DNA of 64,000 nucleotides, taken from NCBI GenBank assembly GCA_017355425.1, contig CP070233.1:3141501-3205500 (forward strand), given 5' to 3'. The notes under the pieces were generated by a model. It did no database searches. It was given only the letters and a program-made list of their open reading frames with translations, and was not told where the DNA came from. Origin of the DNA: Dolichospermum sp. DET69 (GTDB lineage: Bacteria > Cyanobacteriota > Cyanobacteriia > Cyanobacteriales > Nostocaceae). Shown piece after piece: positions 52,755 through 61,334 of this stretch. The stretch's first letter is position 1. Every line of letters starts with the position of its first letter. Both the position numbers and the translations under genes were made by a program.

Positions 52755-53696
52755 ATGAATCAGTTCTATCAACAAAATTCGGCTATTTCTCCAAAAAATT
52801 GGTTTTATTCTTTTTGGAAATTTTCCCGTCCCCATACAATTATGGGAACAAGTTTGAGTGTATTGGGGTTATATTTAATTACCCTTGGTGTCACTTCTAC
52901 ACCATTTTCTAGTTCGCATATTAGTCAAATTTTAGCAACATGGATTGCTTGCATAAGTGGCAATATTTATATTGTTGGTTTGAATCAATTAGAAGATATT
53001 GACATTGATAAAATCAATAAACCTGATTTACCTTTAGCGTCAGGAGAATTTACCAAAGGACAAGGACAATTAATTGTTATTATTGCTGGGATTGTTGCTT
53101 TAGCTTTAGCATGGCTAACTGGACCATTTTTAATGGGAATGGTAGGCATAAGTTTAGCAATTGGTACGGCTTATTCTTTACCACCAATTCGGTTAAAACA
53201 GTTTCCTTTTTGGGCAGCTTTGTGCATTTTTTCGGTGCGGGGAACAGTTGTTAATTTAGGTTTGTTTTTGCATTTTAGTTGGGTGTTGCAAAGAAGCCAA
53301 GGAATACCGGGTGCAGTTTGGGCTTTAACGGTGTTTATCTTAGTATTTACATTTGCGATCGCTATTTTCAAAGATATTCCTGATATGGAAGGAGATAGAA
53401 CCTACAATATCACAACTTTCACCCTACAACTCGGACAACAAAAAGTATTTAGTCTCGCACTTTGGGTAATCACAATTTGTTATGTCGGCATGATTTTAGT
53501 AGGATTATTCCATCTTGCCGAAGTTAACAGCATTTTTGTATTAATCACCCATACAGTAACTTTAATTGTCTTGTGGTGGCAAGGTACTGGAGTTGATTTA
53601 CAAGATAAAAAAGCAATTACTAATTTCTATCAATTTATCTGGAAATTGTTTTTTATTGAATATCTAATTTTCCCCATTTCCTGTTTATTAGCTTAA
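52755..53696 (+). CDS. hpt: Homogentisate phytyltransferase
   Basis: 313 residues, UbiA-type prenyltransferase with about eight membrane helices. First Asp-rich motif NQLEDIDIDKINKPDLPLAS (Asn77 to Asp85), second IFKDIPDMEGDRTYNI (~212-225). N-terminal FWKFSRPHTIMGTSLSV is typical of homogentisate phytyltransferases. It condenses homogentisate and phytyl diphosphate, the committed step to tocopherols, in the membrane. In operon with the gamma-tocopherol methyltransferase gene upstream and a small TPR gene 4 bp downstream. Confidence 0.94.
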   Translation: MNQFYQQNSAISPKNWFYSFWKFSRPHTIMGTSLSVLGLYLITLGVTSTPFSSSHISQILATWIACISGNIYIVGLNQLEDIDIDKINKPDLPLASGEFTKGQGQLIVIIAGIVALALAWLTGPFLMGMVGISLAIGTAYSLPPIRLKQFPFWAALCIFSVRGTVVNLGLFLHFSWVLQRSQGIPGAVWALTVFILVFTFAIAIFKDIPDMEGDRTYNITTFTLQLGQQKVFSLALWVITICYVGMILVGLFHLAEVNSIFVLITHTVTLIVLWWQGTGVDLQDKKAITNFYQFIWKLFFIEYLIFPISCLLA

Positions 53697-53700
53697 ACTC

Positions 53701-54168
53701 ATGTTAGAAACATTTCCCACATCTGATATTATCGCCATTTCTGTAGTCATTGCTGGTCTTGTTATCCTTGGTTATTTGAGTATCAAAACATTGATTACCT
53801 CGAATTTATTTCAGAAGGGTATCAATTTTTATCAAGCCAAAGATTATGAAAATGCCGAAATAGTTTTTAGAAAAGTCATTGCTATCAACTCTACCAATGA
53901 TATGGTACGCTTGCTGTTAGGAGATATTTTAAATCACAAGGGACAAATTCCCGAAGCAAAAGCGTTATTCTGTGAAGTAATTGATAGCAGTCCTAAAAAT
54001 CCTGATGCTTATTTACGTTTAGCAAATATTCTCATGCAGGAACAACAGGAAACTGAAGCAAAAAGTAATTTAGTTCAAGCAAAGGAATTATTGCAAAAAC
54101 AGCGTCAACCAGAAAGAGCGAAAAAGGTAAGTCTTTTGTTAGATAAAATAAATGCTAAAAATGTCTGA
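53701..54168 (+). CDS. Membrane-anchored TPR protein
   Basis: 155 residues. One N-terminal transmembrane helix (~9-29, DIIAISVVIAGLVILGYLSI), then three TPR-like repeats (GINFYQAKDYENAEIVFRKV, LLGDILNHKGQIPEAKALFC, YLRLANILMQEQQETEAKSN) and a basic helical tail. Starts 4 bp after the phytyltransferase stop, so is translated from the same message. Could be a scaffold for the membrane tocopherol enzymes; that is inference from position. Confidence 0.85.
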   Translation: MLETFPTSDIIAISVVIAGLVILGYLSIKTLITSNLFQKGINFYQAKDYENAEIVFRKVIAINSTNDMVRLLLGDILNHKGQIPEAKALFCEVIDSSPKNPDAYLRLANILMQEQQETEAKSNLVQAKELLQKQRQPERAKKVSLLLDKINAKNV

Positions 54169-54229
54169 TAGCGTAGCGTGACGCGCTAACTCTGGATGAA
54201 TCTTGTCCGCAGCGTCAACAACTTCCTTA

Positions 54230-54388
54230 GAGGTTGAAAGAACAAGAAGCTTGGCGACTGGAAGTCGCGGCTACACAGACAAAACCCACCTTCGTGGGTT
54301 AAGAAACTTTATTATTGGTTAGTCCACGCAGGTGGACTTCGCTTGTGTAGTAGCGAATTATATTCGCCCAAAGCTTTCAAACATCCTC
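54230..54388. mobile_element. MITE, GAGG-TGTTTGAAAAGT family, copy E (159 bp)
   Basis: Left GAGGTTGAAAG and right CTTTCAAACATCCTC, flanked by TTA on both sides. The left TIR has a 4-base deletion. Interior unlike copies A-C: it holds ACCCACCTTCGTGGGT and GTCCACGCAGGTGGAC hairpins. Confidence 0.78.
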
Positions 54389-54403
54389 TTAGCTATCTCA
54401 TTC

Positions 54404-55636
54404 TCATTCTATATTTACTACAGCATCAATAGCCGCTTCTAATGCAATAGATACATGAGTCCAATGAGTCCCCCCTTGGCAATAAACAATATAAGGCTCA
54501 CGCAATGGACCATCGGCTGATAATTCCAATGTACTGCCTTCAATAAATGTCCCCCCAGCCATGACTACTTGGCTTTCATAGCCTGGCATATCATCTGGTA
54601 TGGGGTCGAGATAAGATCCGATAGGTGAAGACTGTTGAATGGCTTTGCAGAAGGCGATCAGTTTTTTGGCTGAACCAAGTTTAATTGCTTGAATCACGTC
54701 TCCTCTGGGCGCTAATGGGGGTGGGTTGACTGGATATCCGAGTTTATCAAATACGTATCCTGTCAAGTATGTTCCTTTCATGGCTTCCCCTACCATTTGC
54801 GGGGCTAAAAATAATCCTTGGAATAATAGGCGGTTTTGGTCAAAGGTTGCTCCTCCTTCGCTACCTATACCGGGGGCTGTTAGGCGACAAGCAGCGGCTT
54901 CTACTAGGTCTGCTTTACCTGCAATATAACCACCAGCACTCACGACTGTTCCTCCAGGATTTTTGATCAATGACCCAGCTATTAAGTCAGCACCAACATG
55001 GGTTGGTTCTTGGGTTTCTATGAATTCGCCATAACAGTTATCTACAAAACAAACTGTGTGGGGATTTTGCTGTTTAACTATGTAAACAATTTTCTCGATA
55101 TCGGCTATGGAGAGGCTTGGCCGCCAGGAATATCCGCAGGAACGTTGAATTAAAACTAACTTTGTATTTTCAGTAATGCTAGTGTTTAAAGTCTGCCAAT
55201 CTATTTTTCCTTCGGAAGTTAGTTCCAATTGGCGGTATTTTATGCCAAAATCAAGAAGAGAACCTTGGTCTTTTCCTCTTAAGCCAATCACCTCTTCTAA
55301 AGTATCGTAGGGAGAACCTGCCACTGCCAACATTTCATCCCCAGGCCGAAGAACACCATACAACGCACAAGCGATCGCATGAGTTCCCGAAACAAACTGC
55401 ACTCGCACCACAGCAGCTTCAGCACCCATCACTTGGGCAAAAACTTTATCTAAAGTTTCTCGTCCTAAATCATCGTGTCCGTAGCCACTTACCCCGGCAA
55501 AATGGTGTGCGCCTACTCGATGATGACGAAAGGCATCTAATACTTGTTTAAGATTATGCTTGACCTGAGCGTCAATACCAGAAAAAATTTCTAATAGTGC
55601 CTGTTCTGCTTCCCGCAACTGTTCAAAGCTGTTCAT
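54404..55636 (-). CDS. Methionine-gamma-lyase-family PLP protein (YnbB / aluminium-resistance type)
   Basis: 410 residues from ATG 55636, which has GAGG a few bases upstream; ATG 55657 is in frame but has no ribosome site. Blocks: HRVGAHHFAGVSGYGHDDLG, VRVQFVSGTHAIACALYGVL, VLIQRSCGYSWRPSL, CFVDNCYGEFIETQEPTHVG, ADLIAGSLIKNPGGTVVSAG with the PLP Lys, and VVMAGGTFIEGSTLELSADG. The family is conserved in cyanobacteria and firmicutes; its true reaction is not established. Divergent from desC. Confidence 0.9.
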   Translation of the reverse strand: MNSFEQLREAEQALLEIFSGIDAQVKHNLKQVLDAFRHHRVGAHHFAGVSGYGHDDLGRETLDKVFAQVMGAEAAVVRVQFVSGTHAIACALYGVLRPGDEMLAVAGSPYDTLEEVIGLRGKDQGSLLDFGIKYRQLELTSEGKIDWQTLNTSITENTKLVLIQRSCGYSWRPSLSIADIEKIVYIVKQQNPHTVCFVDNCYGEFIETQEPTHVGADLIAGSLIKNPGGTVVSAGGYIAGKADLVEAAACRLTAPGIGSEGGATFDQNRLLFQGLFLAPQMVGEAMKGTYLTGYVFDKLGYPVNPPPLAPRGDVIQAIKLGSAKKLIAFCKAIQQSSPIGSYLDPIPDDMPGYESQVVMAGGTFIEGSTLELSADGPLREPYIVYCQGGTHWTHVSIALEAAIDAVVNIE

Positions 55637-55722
55637 CATTTCCTCATTCAAAAACATAAAATAGATATGCGGATTTTCGGATCGCGCAGACTAAGCTGCA
55701 CAATTTCTATTCAGGTTACTGC

Positions 55723-56538
55723 ATGACAATTGCTACTTCTAAACCTCCCATTAACTGGGTTAATACCCTATTTTTCGTTTCATTGCACGTCGGCGCTCTA
55801 TTTGCCTTGATTCCTAGCAATTTTAGCTGGAGAGCAATAGGTGTTGCTTTATTGCTCTACTGGGTGACTGGAGGTTTAGGTATTACTTTGGGATATCACC
55901 GTCTTGTTACTCACCGGAGTTTTCAAACACCAAAATGGTTAGAGTATGTATTGGTGATTTTTGGGACACTATCTTGTGAAGGTGGTCCAATTGAATGGGT
56001 AGGTACACATCGGATACACCACTTACATTCTGATACCGAATCTGATCCCCATGATTCAAATCAAGGTTTCTGGTGGAGTCACATGGGTTGGATGATTCAT
56101 TTCGCTCCCGCTCACAGTCAAGTTCCTCGCTTCACTAAAGACATTATTGATGACCCAGTTTATCAGTTTTTACAGAAAAATTTCATTTTCTTACAAATTG
56201 CCTTGGGCTTAGTCCTCTATTACTTTGGGGGCTGGTCAATGGTGGTTTGGGGAATTTTCGTAAGAATTATTTGGGTTTATCACTGTACCTGGTTAGTAAA
56301 TAGTGCTACTCATAAGTTTGGTTACCGCACTTACGATTCTGGTGACCAGTCAACTAATTGTTGGTGGGTTGCTATCCTAGTTTTTGGTGAAGGTTGGCAC
56401 AATAACCACCATGCGTTTCAATACTCTGCTCGTCATGGTTTGGAATGGTGGGAAATTGATATGACTTGGATGACTATTCAGTTATTACAATTACTAGGTT
56501 TAGCTACAAACGTGAAACTGGCAGAGAAAAAGGCATAG
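55723..56538 (+). CDS. desC: Acyl-lipid delta-9 desaturase DesC
   Basis: 271 residues. Three His boxes for the di-iron site: YHRLVTHRSF (~56), WVGTHRIHHLHSD (~90) and EGWHNNHHAFQYSARHGLEW (~228). Transmembrane helices lie around residues 15-35, 37-55 and 150-185. Introduces the first double bond into C18 or C16 acyl chains of membrane lipids. First of three desaturase genes in one orientation, but with its own terminator-like hairpin. Confidence 0.95.
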   Translation: MTIATSKPPINWVNTLFFVSLHVGALFALIPSNFSWRAIGVALLLYWVTGGLGITLGYHRLVTHRSFQTPKWLEYVLVIFGTLSCEGGPIEWVGTHRIHHLHSDTESDPHDSNQGFWWSHMGWMIHFAPAHSQVPRFTKDIIDDPVYQFLQKNFIFLQIALGLVLYYFGGWSMVVWGIFVRIIWVYHCTWLVNSATHKFGYRTYDSGDQSTNCWWVAILVFGEGWHNNHHAFQYSARHGLEWWEIDMTWMTIQLLQLLGLATNVKLAEKKA

Positions 56539-56553
56539 ACAGATTTCATGCTC

Positions 56554-56605
56554 AAAGTCAATAGTTTTCTCGTCATTTTTTGGCTGGAAACTATTGACTT
56601 TTTGT
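56554..56605 (+). terminator. Hairpin after desC
   Basis: Arms AAAGTCAATAGTTT and AAACTATTGACTTT separated by ~19 bases, ending in TTTTTG: a 14-bp stem followed by a short T-run 16 bp after the desC stop. Suggests desC is terminated separately from desA. Confidence 0.7.
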
Positions 56606-56772
56606 GTTTATAACCAAAGCAATTTTGAAGAAAGAAAATTTTAATTGCCGACTATCTATCCTAAGTGGTTCTTAGGTTGCTATAATCTCAGAAATTAATG
56701 TTACAAAACTTTGCAAGTCAAGTTACTTTTTTTAGTAGCCTTGTCTAGCAGTCTGTTGTTTTTCAGGTATTC

Positions 56773-57831
56773 ATGACTACATCAATCATCAAAAGTCAGG
56801 AAAAAGCGGTCTCCACAGACCTTGGTAAAGACCAAATCAAACTAAAACATATTATCAAAAGTCTACCCAAGGAATGTTTTCAGAAAAATAGCCGCAAAGC
56901 ATGGACAACTGTAATTATCAGTTTATCTATGGCTGCATTAGGCTATTATTTCATAGCCATTTCCCCTTGGTTTCTTTTACCCCTAGCTTGGATTTTTACA
57001 GGAACTGCTTTAACAGGTTTTTTTGTCATTGGCCATGATTGCGCTCACCGTTCCTTTGCGAAACGTCGCTGGGTAAATGATTTAGTGGGACATTTCTTCA
57101 TGATGTTCTTAATTTACCCTTTTCATAGCTGGCGCATTAAACATAATCATCACCATAAACATACCAATAAGCTAGACGAAGATAACGCTTGGCATCCTAT
57201 TAGAACAGAAACTTTTGCAAGTTGGGGTAAAAATAGACAGACTGTGTTTGAGTTGTTTATTAGTAAACGTCTCTGGTGGGTAGGTTCAATTGGACATTGG
57301 GCCGTTGTGCATTTTGATTGGCGCAATTTCCAGAAAAAAGAACAAGCTAGTGTCAAGCTTTCTGTGGCTGTAGTAGCTGCTTTTGCCGCTATTGTTTTCC
57401 CAACTCTGATTATCACAACTGGTGTTGGGGGTTTTCTTAAATTCTGGGTTATTCCCTGGATGGTTTACCATTTCTGGATGAGTACCTTCACTATTGTTCA
57501 CCACACTCTTCCAGATGTTCCTTTTTCGACTGCTGAGAAATGGAATGAAGCTTTAGCACAGTTATTCGGGACAGTTCATTGTGATTACCCCCGCTGGGTA
57601 GAAATTCTTTGTCACGATATTAATGTTCATGTTCCCCATCATATCTCGACTGCGATTCCTTCCTATAATTTACGGTTGGCTTACAGCAGTATCAAAGAAA
57701 ACTGGAGTCCTTATCTGCATGATGAATATAAGTTCTCCTGGGATTTGATGAAAAAAATAACTAATGAATGTCAACTCTACAAAACTGATATAGGTTATAT
57801 TACTTTTGACGGATATCGCAAAGAGAGATAA
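56773..57831 (+). CDS. desA: Acyl-lipid delta-12 desaturase DesA
   Basis: 352 residues. His boxes GHDCAHRSFAKRRWVND (~91), WRIKHNHHHKHTNKLDEDNAW (~120, split over HNHHH-type box) and NVHVPHHISTAIPSYNL (~285). Hydrophobic helices around 48-88 and 195-240. Converts oleate to linoleate in membrane lipids. Upstream 230 bp includes the desC hairpin and a likely cold-responsive leader, but no motif can be assigned by eye. Confidence 0.95.
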   Translation: MTTSIIKSQEKAVSTDLGKDQIKLKHIIKSLPKECFQKNSRKAWTTVIISLSMAALGYYFIAISPWFLLPLAWIFTGTALTGFFVIGHDCAHRSFAKRRWVNDLVGHFFMMFLIYPFHSWRIKHNHHHKHTNKLDEDNAWHPIRTETFASWGKNRQTVFELFISKRLWWVGSIGHWAVVHFDWRNFQKKEQASVKLSVAVVAAFAAIVFPTLIITTGVGGFLKFWVIPWMVYHFWMSTFTIVHHTLPDVPFSTAEKWNEALAQLFGTVHCDYPRWVEILCHDINVHVPHHISTAIPSYNLRLAYSSIKENWSPYLHDEYKFSWDLMKKITNECQLYKTDIGYITFDGYRKER

Positions 57832-58026
57832 TCAACCATCAGTAATGAATTTTGAAGTATGAATTAATTACTTACTTCTAATTTCATAGGTAATTTTTTC
57901 AGTTTGGCAATTAACCAAAATTGAAAATGTTTAGGTAAATTGCCAATATTTTCCAGTTTGCATTCTAGAGGTAACTAAATATTACCTCACTGATAATTTT
58001 TAATTTACAATTAACCAACCAACCCA

Positions 58027-59103
58027 GTGCAATTAGATACAATCCAGTTTAATCAAAACTCTAGTGCTGAATCTTCTGAAGGTCAAGAGAAATTACCGTT
58101 TACTCTTCAGGATTTAAAAGCTGCAATTCCTGCTGAATGTTTTCAGCCTAGCGTGACTAAATCACTTTATTATTTCTTCCGTGATGTTGCCATTGTTGCT
58201 GCGTTGTATGCACTGGCTAATTATCTAGATTCTTGGTATTTTTGGCCAGGTTTCTGGGTAATGCAAGGAACTATGTTTTGGGCTTTGTTTGTCGTTGGTC
58301 ATGACTGCGGACACCAATCTTTTTCTAAGCATAAATGGTTAAATGATCTGGTTGGTCATATCACCCATACTTTCATTCTCGTTCCTTATCATGGTTGGAG
58401 AATTAGCCACAGAACCCACCATAAAAATACAGGCAGCTTGGAGAATGATGAAAGCTGGTATCCTGTCTCTGAATCGGAATATGATGAAATGCCTTTGTCG
58501 CAAAAAATAGGGCGTTTTAATTTGTTCTTATTGGCTTATCCAGTATATTTATTCAAGCGTTCTCCTGGTAAAGAAGGTTCTCACTTTTCCCCCAGCAGCC
58601 CACTGTTTAAGCCTTCAGAAAAATGGGACATTATCACTAGCACCACACTTTGGATTAGTATGGTAGCTTTGCTAGGTCTCTTCACCTATCAATTTGGTTT
58701 CATGTCGTTGTTAAAATACTACGCTGGACCATACATTGTCTTTATCATTTGGTTGGATATGGTGACTTTCTTGCACCACACTGAACCCGGAATTCCTTGG
58801 TATCGTGGTGAAGAATGGACTTTTTTGAAAGGGGCAATTTCTAGTGTTGACCGAGATTATGGAATTTTCAACCACATTCACCATGATATCGGGACTCATG
58901 TTGCTCACCACATTTTCCTGAATATGCCTCATTACAATTTGTTAAAAGCGACTGAAGCGATTAAACCAATTATGGGTGAGTATTTCCACGAGTCAAAGGA
59001 ACCTGTTTGGAAGTCCTTATGGAATTCTGCTATCGGTTGTCATTTTGTTCCCGATACAGGTAGTAAGGTTTATTACACTTCTAAGAGTCAGAATACCAAG
59101 TAG
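58027..59103 (+). CDS. desB: Acyl-lipid omega-3 (delta-15) desaturase DesB
   Basis: 358 residues from GTG 58027. His boxes VVGHDCGHQSFSKHKWLND (~95), GWRISHRTHHKNTGSLENDE (~127) and DIGTHVAHHIFLNMPHYNL (~293). The plant FAD3/FAD7-like spacing distinguishes it from DesA, to which it is paralogous. Makes alpha-linolenate, typical of cold acclimation. Ends before a strong intrinsic terminator. Confidence 0.95.
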   Translation: MQLDTIQFNQNSSAESSEGQEKLPFTLQDLKAAIPAECFQPSVTKSLYYFFRDVAIVAALYALANYLDSWYFWPGFWVMQGTMFWALFVVGHDCGHQSFSKHKWLNDLVGHITHTFILVPYHGWRISHRTHHKNTGSLENDESWYPVSESEYDEMPLSQKIGRFNLFLLAYPVYLFKRSPGKEGSHFSPSSPLFKPSEKWDIITSTTLWISMVALLGLFTYQFGFMSLLKYYAGPYIVFIIWLDMVTFLHHTEPGIPWYRGEEWTFLKGAISSVDRDYGIFNHIHHDIGTHVAHHIFLNMPHYNLLKATEAIKPIMGEYFHESKEPVWKSLWNSAIGCHFVPDTGSKVYYTSKSQNTK

Positions 59104-59126
59104 TCGGTAGATTATTTAAATCAAGG

Positions 59127-59151
59127 AAGTCCGCTATTGCGGGCTTTTTTT
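59127..59151 (+). terminator. Rho-independent terminator of desB
   Basis: AAGTCCGC-TATT-GCGGGCTT followed by a run of seven Ts, 24 bases after the desB stop: a textbook intrinsic terminator. Confidence 0.9.
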
Positions 59152-59217
59152 ATTTTAAATTTTCTTTAAAAGTGAAAATAGCGGATAATTATTCTCAAGA
59201 CTCGGCATACTTAAATA

Positions 59218-59590
59218 GGGTTTGCTGATAGCGTGGCGTAAGCCATAAAAGTCTTTTCGTTAAGGTTGGTAGGGGCGTATTGCAATACGCCCCCTACGGC
59301 AGGAATCAGTACGGCTGTATAGCAATACGCCCCTACAGGAATCAATACGAACATATAGCAATACGCCCGTACAGAAATCAGTACGAACATATAGCAATAC
59401 GCCCGTACTGAACCACGTTCGCGGAGCGTCCCGTCAGGGATAGGAGCGAAGGACACGAAGGAAGAAGGAAGAAGGAAGAGGTGAAAATGCAAGGGTTTTA
59501 AACATCTATTGTCAATAATCTTGCACTTGTTTGCTTATAAAACCCTGTAAACCTTTATCTATCAACGCTTTTACTTTCTTTCAGCAAGCC
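59218..59590. mobile_element. MITE with GGGTTTGC/GCAAGCC ends (373 bp), copy X
   Basis: Starts GGGTTTGCTGATAGCGTGGC and ends TTTCAGCAAGCC, flanked on both sides by TTAAATA (7 bp). It includes three tandem ~45-bp units around GCAATACGCCC(C/G)TAC. An inverted, shorter copy is at 61335-61604. No coding capacity. Confidence 0.8.
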
Positions 59591-59647
59591 TTAAATATAA
59601 GGGAAAAATTAAAAAACCACTCTTGACATGAAGGTAAGAAAGCAAAA

Positions 59648-60187
59648 ATGAGACGTAAACCTAGTAATAAATCAACTAATACTCCTAAACCCTCTATTTT
59701 TTCATCCTCGACCTTTAACTTCGCTACTATTGCCCTTTTAGGAGGGGTGATGATTTTGGGAATTGGGATTGGGATTGCGTTTAGTTCTACAACTACCTTG
59801 AGTTCATCAAATGTGGCTTCCCGTGAGTTCATTGACACCAGAGCGCCAAATCCTGAGCTTTGCGTGCAGTTTGGATCTAGTGCCATGGTGATGGATGCTA
59901 GACTATTTGTAACTCTTAATCCATTTAATGTCTTTGTTGCCCAGCCAAATATCCGTCCTGGATGTGTAATTCGTCAAAATAACTGGGCAATTTTGGAAAA
60001 TAAAAAACTTGTAACATCAGATCAGGTACGAGAATGTAAGAATCGTTTGAATACCTTTGGCTTTACGGGTGACTTAAACAGTGAAAAGCCAGATATTAGA
60101 TGTATTTATCAAAATGAATCGGCTCAAAATTTCTTTTTATCTCAACCAGGGGCTGTGGGAAGTCCACAAGATACGGAAAGATTTTAA
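59648..60187 (+). CDS. DUF3172-family protein
   Basis: 179 residues. A basic Ser/Thr-rich N-terminus, one transmembrane or signal helix (~27-47, IALLGGVMILGIGIGIAF), then the conserved domain: ASREFIDTRAPNPELCVQFG, DARLFVTLNPFNVFVAQPNI, RPGCVIRQNNWAILENKKLV and RECKNRLNTFGFTGDL, with several conserved cysteines. The family is present in cyanobacteria and plastids and is uncharacterised. The gene sits between two inverted MITE copies. Confidence 0.87.
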   Translation: MRRKPSNKSTNTPKPSIFSSSTFNFATIALLGGVMILGIGIGIAFSSTTTLSSSNVASREFIDTRAPNPELCVQFGSSAMVMDARLFVTLNPFNVFVAQPNIRPGCVIRQNNWAILENKKLVTSDQVRECKNRLNTFGFTGDLNSEKPDIRCIYQNESAQNFFLSQPGAVGSPQDTERF

Positions 60188-60189
60188 AT

Positions 60190-60249
60190 AGCATTAGTCA
60201 TTAGTCATTAGTCATTAGTCATTAGTCATTGGTCATTAGTCATTAGTCA
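60190..60249. repeat. Heptamer tandem array (TTAGTCA)8-9, left of the trapped IS fragment
   Basis: TTAGTCA units with one TTGGTCA variant. Its last unit runs straight into internal transposase sequence at ATGTTAATTAG. Confidence 0.95.
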
Positions 60250-61264
60250 TGTTAATTAGAAGAAAGGATATTCCAATGAATAGTAATCTCAAGACTGGAT
60301 TTTTGTTATTCGTCTTAATTCGACAAATATTTTTCAGACGATAACTGGTTTCAATGCCAAATCTTTTTCGATAATCTTGATAGATATAATTTAAATTTGT
60401 TTTGACCTTATAAGCAACATAAACAAAGTATTGAACCCCATGCTTTTTATGCTTTCCCTTTCTATATTTACAGACGATCCATAAATCAAATGTGACAAAA
60501 TCATCTTTGTCTCTTGTAATAGTATAGGTAGTTTTATAACTTTTTTTACCCTTGAGGAATTGTTTGATTCCTCCTTTTTTTCCAGTCTTGATAGCAGGCA
60601 TAAGAAAGGGAATATCTAATGCCTGTAACCATCTAATTACAGGAGTATTAAAAAATCCCCTATCCAAATAGAGTTTTTTTACATTTATTTTTAGGGATTC
60701 AAGTTCTGCTAATAAATAAGTAATTAAAGCCACACTAGTATCTAATTGGCGAACACCTCTTATTGCTAGAGTTACACGCTTATTATTACTAATAACATAT
60801 AAAGTGGCATAGGCATAAAATGAATTAGTACCAGATTTAGCTTCACTTCGATATATGTAGGGTAATTCTGACGATGTTGGTTGACCATAATAACAAATTA
60901 AATTTAAATCAATCGCTATTTTCAAACACCCTTTTTTTAATCCTAAAGGAATTCGACTTTTTAATGCTTGATTTATTTGCGCTTCTAATTCCTCAAAATT
61001 GTTAATTTTATTGAGATGATATCTAATATCATTAGCTGTCGGAATATTTTTTAACAATTTAGCTGTGTTTTCAATACTGTCTCCAGTGCTGGCTGCTTTA
61101 ACCAGAATCTCGAATAAAGTTTGTTGGTCACAGGCTCCTTGCGTTTCAATCGAAAAATTTTCTACTAAACACTGAATAACCTCATCAAGAGTTTCTGAGT
61201 CGGTTAAAACGAGTTCTTCTGTAGACTCGCCCCGCGTGGCTTTTGTTAGAGATGAAATAGTCAT
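60236..61264 (-). pseudogene. Truncated second copy of the ISH3-like transposase, embedded in heptamer repeats
   Basis: Transposase-derived DNA spans about 60248-61262 and corresponds base for base to 1965-2979, with a single visible difference near the right edge. 342 codons: the array supplies a new ATG (instead of the TTG of the full copy) and, after LLIN, the residues MTND and a stop. About 52 C-terminal residues and both IS ends are missing; the three catalytic motifs are retained. Confidence 0.9.
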
Positions 61265-61333
61265 TAGTCATTAGTCATTAGGTCATTAGTCATTAGTCAT
61301 TAGTCATTGGTCATTAGTCATTAGTCATTAGTT
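61260..61333. repeat. Heptamer tandem array (TTAGTCA)n, right of the trapped IS fragment
   Basis: About ten units, one with an extra base (TTAGGTCA) and one TTGGTCA variant. Same unit and phase class as the left array at 60190. Confidence 0.95.
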
Positions 61334-61334
61334 A

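Noticed and set aside
59211-59492. 93-codon minus-strand frame with repeated RAYCYMFVLI residues
   Set aside because: Artefact of the tandem GCAATACGCCC units inside MITE copy X.
60236-61264. Treating the 342-codon copy as a functional transposase gene
   Set aside because: It lacks the C-terminal ~52 residues and both IS ends, and its start and stop come from flanking heptamers.
8920-61333. Heptamer arrays considered as CRISPR arrays
   Set aside because: Units are contiguous 7-mers with no spacers, and no cas genes lie anywhere in the window.
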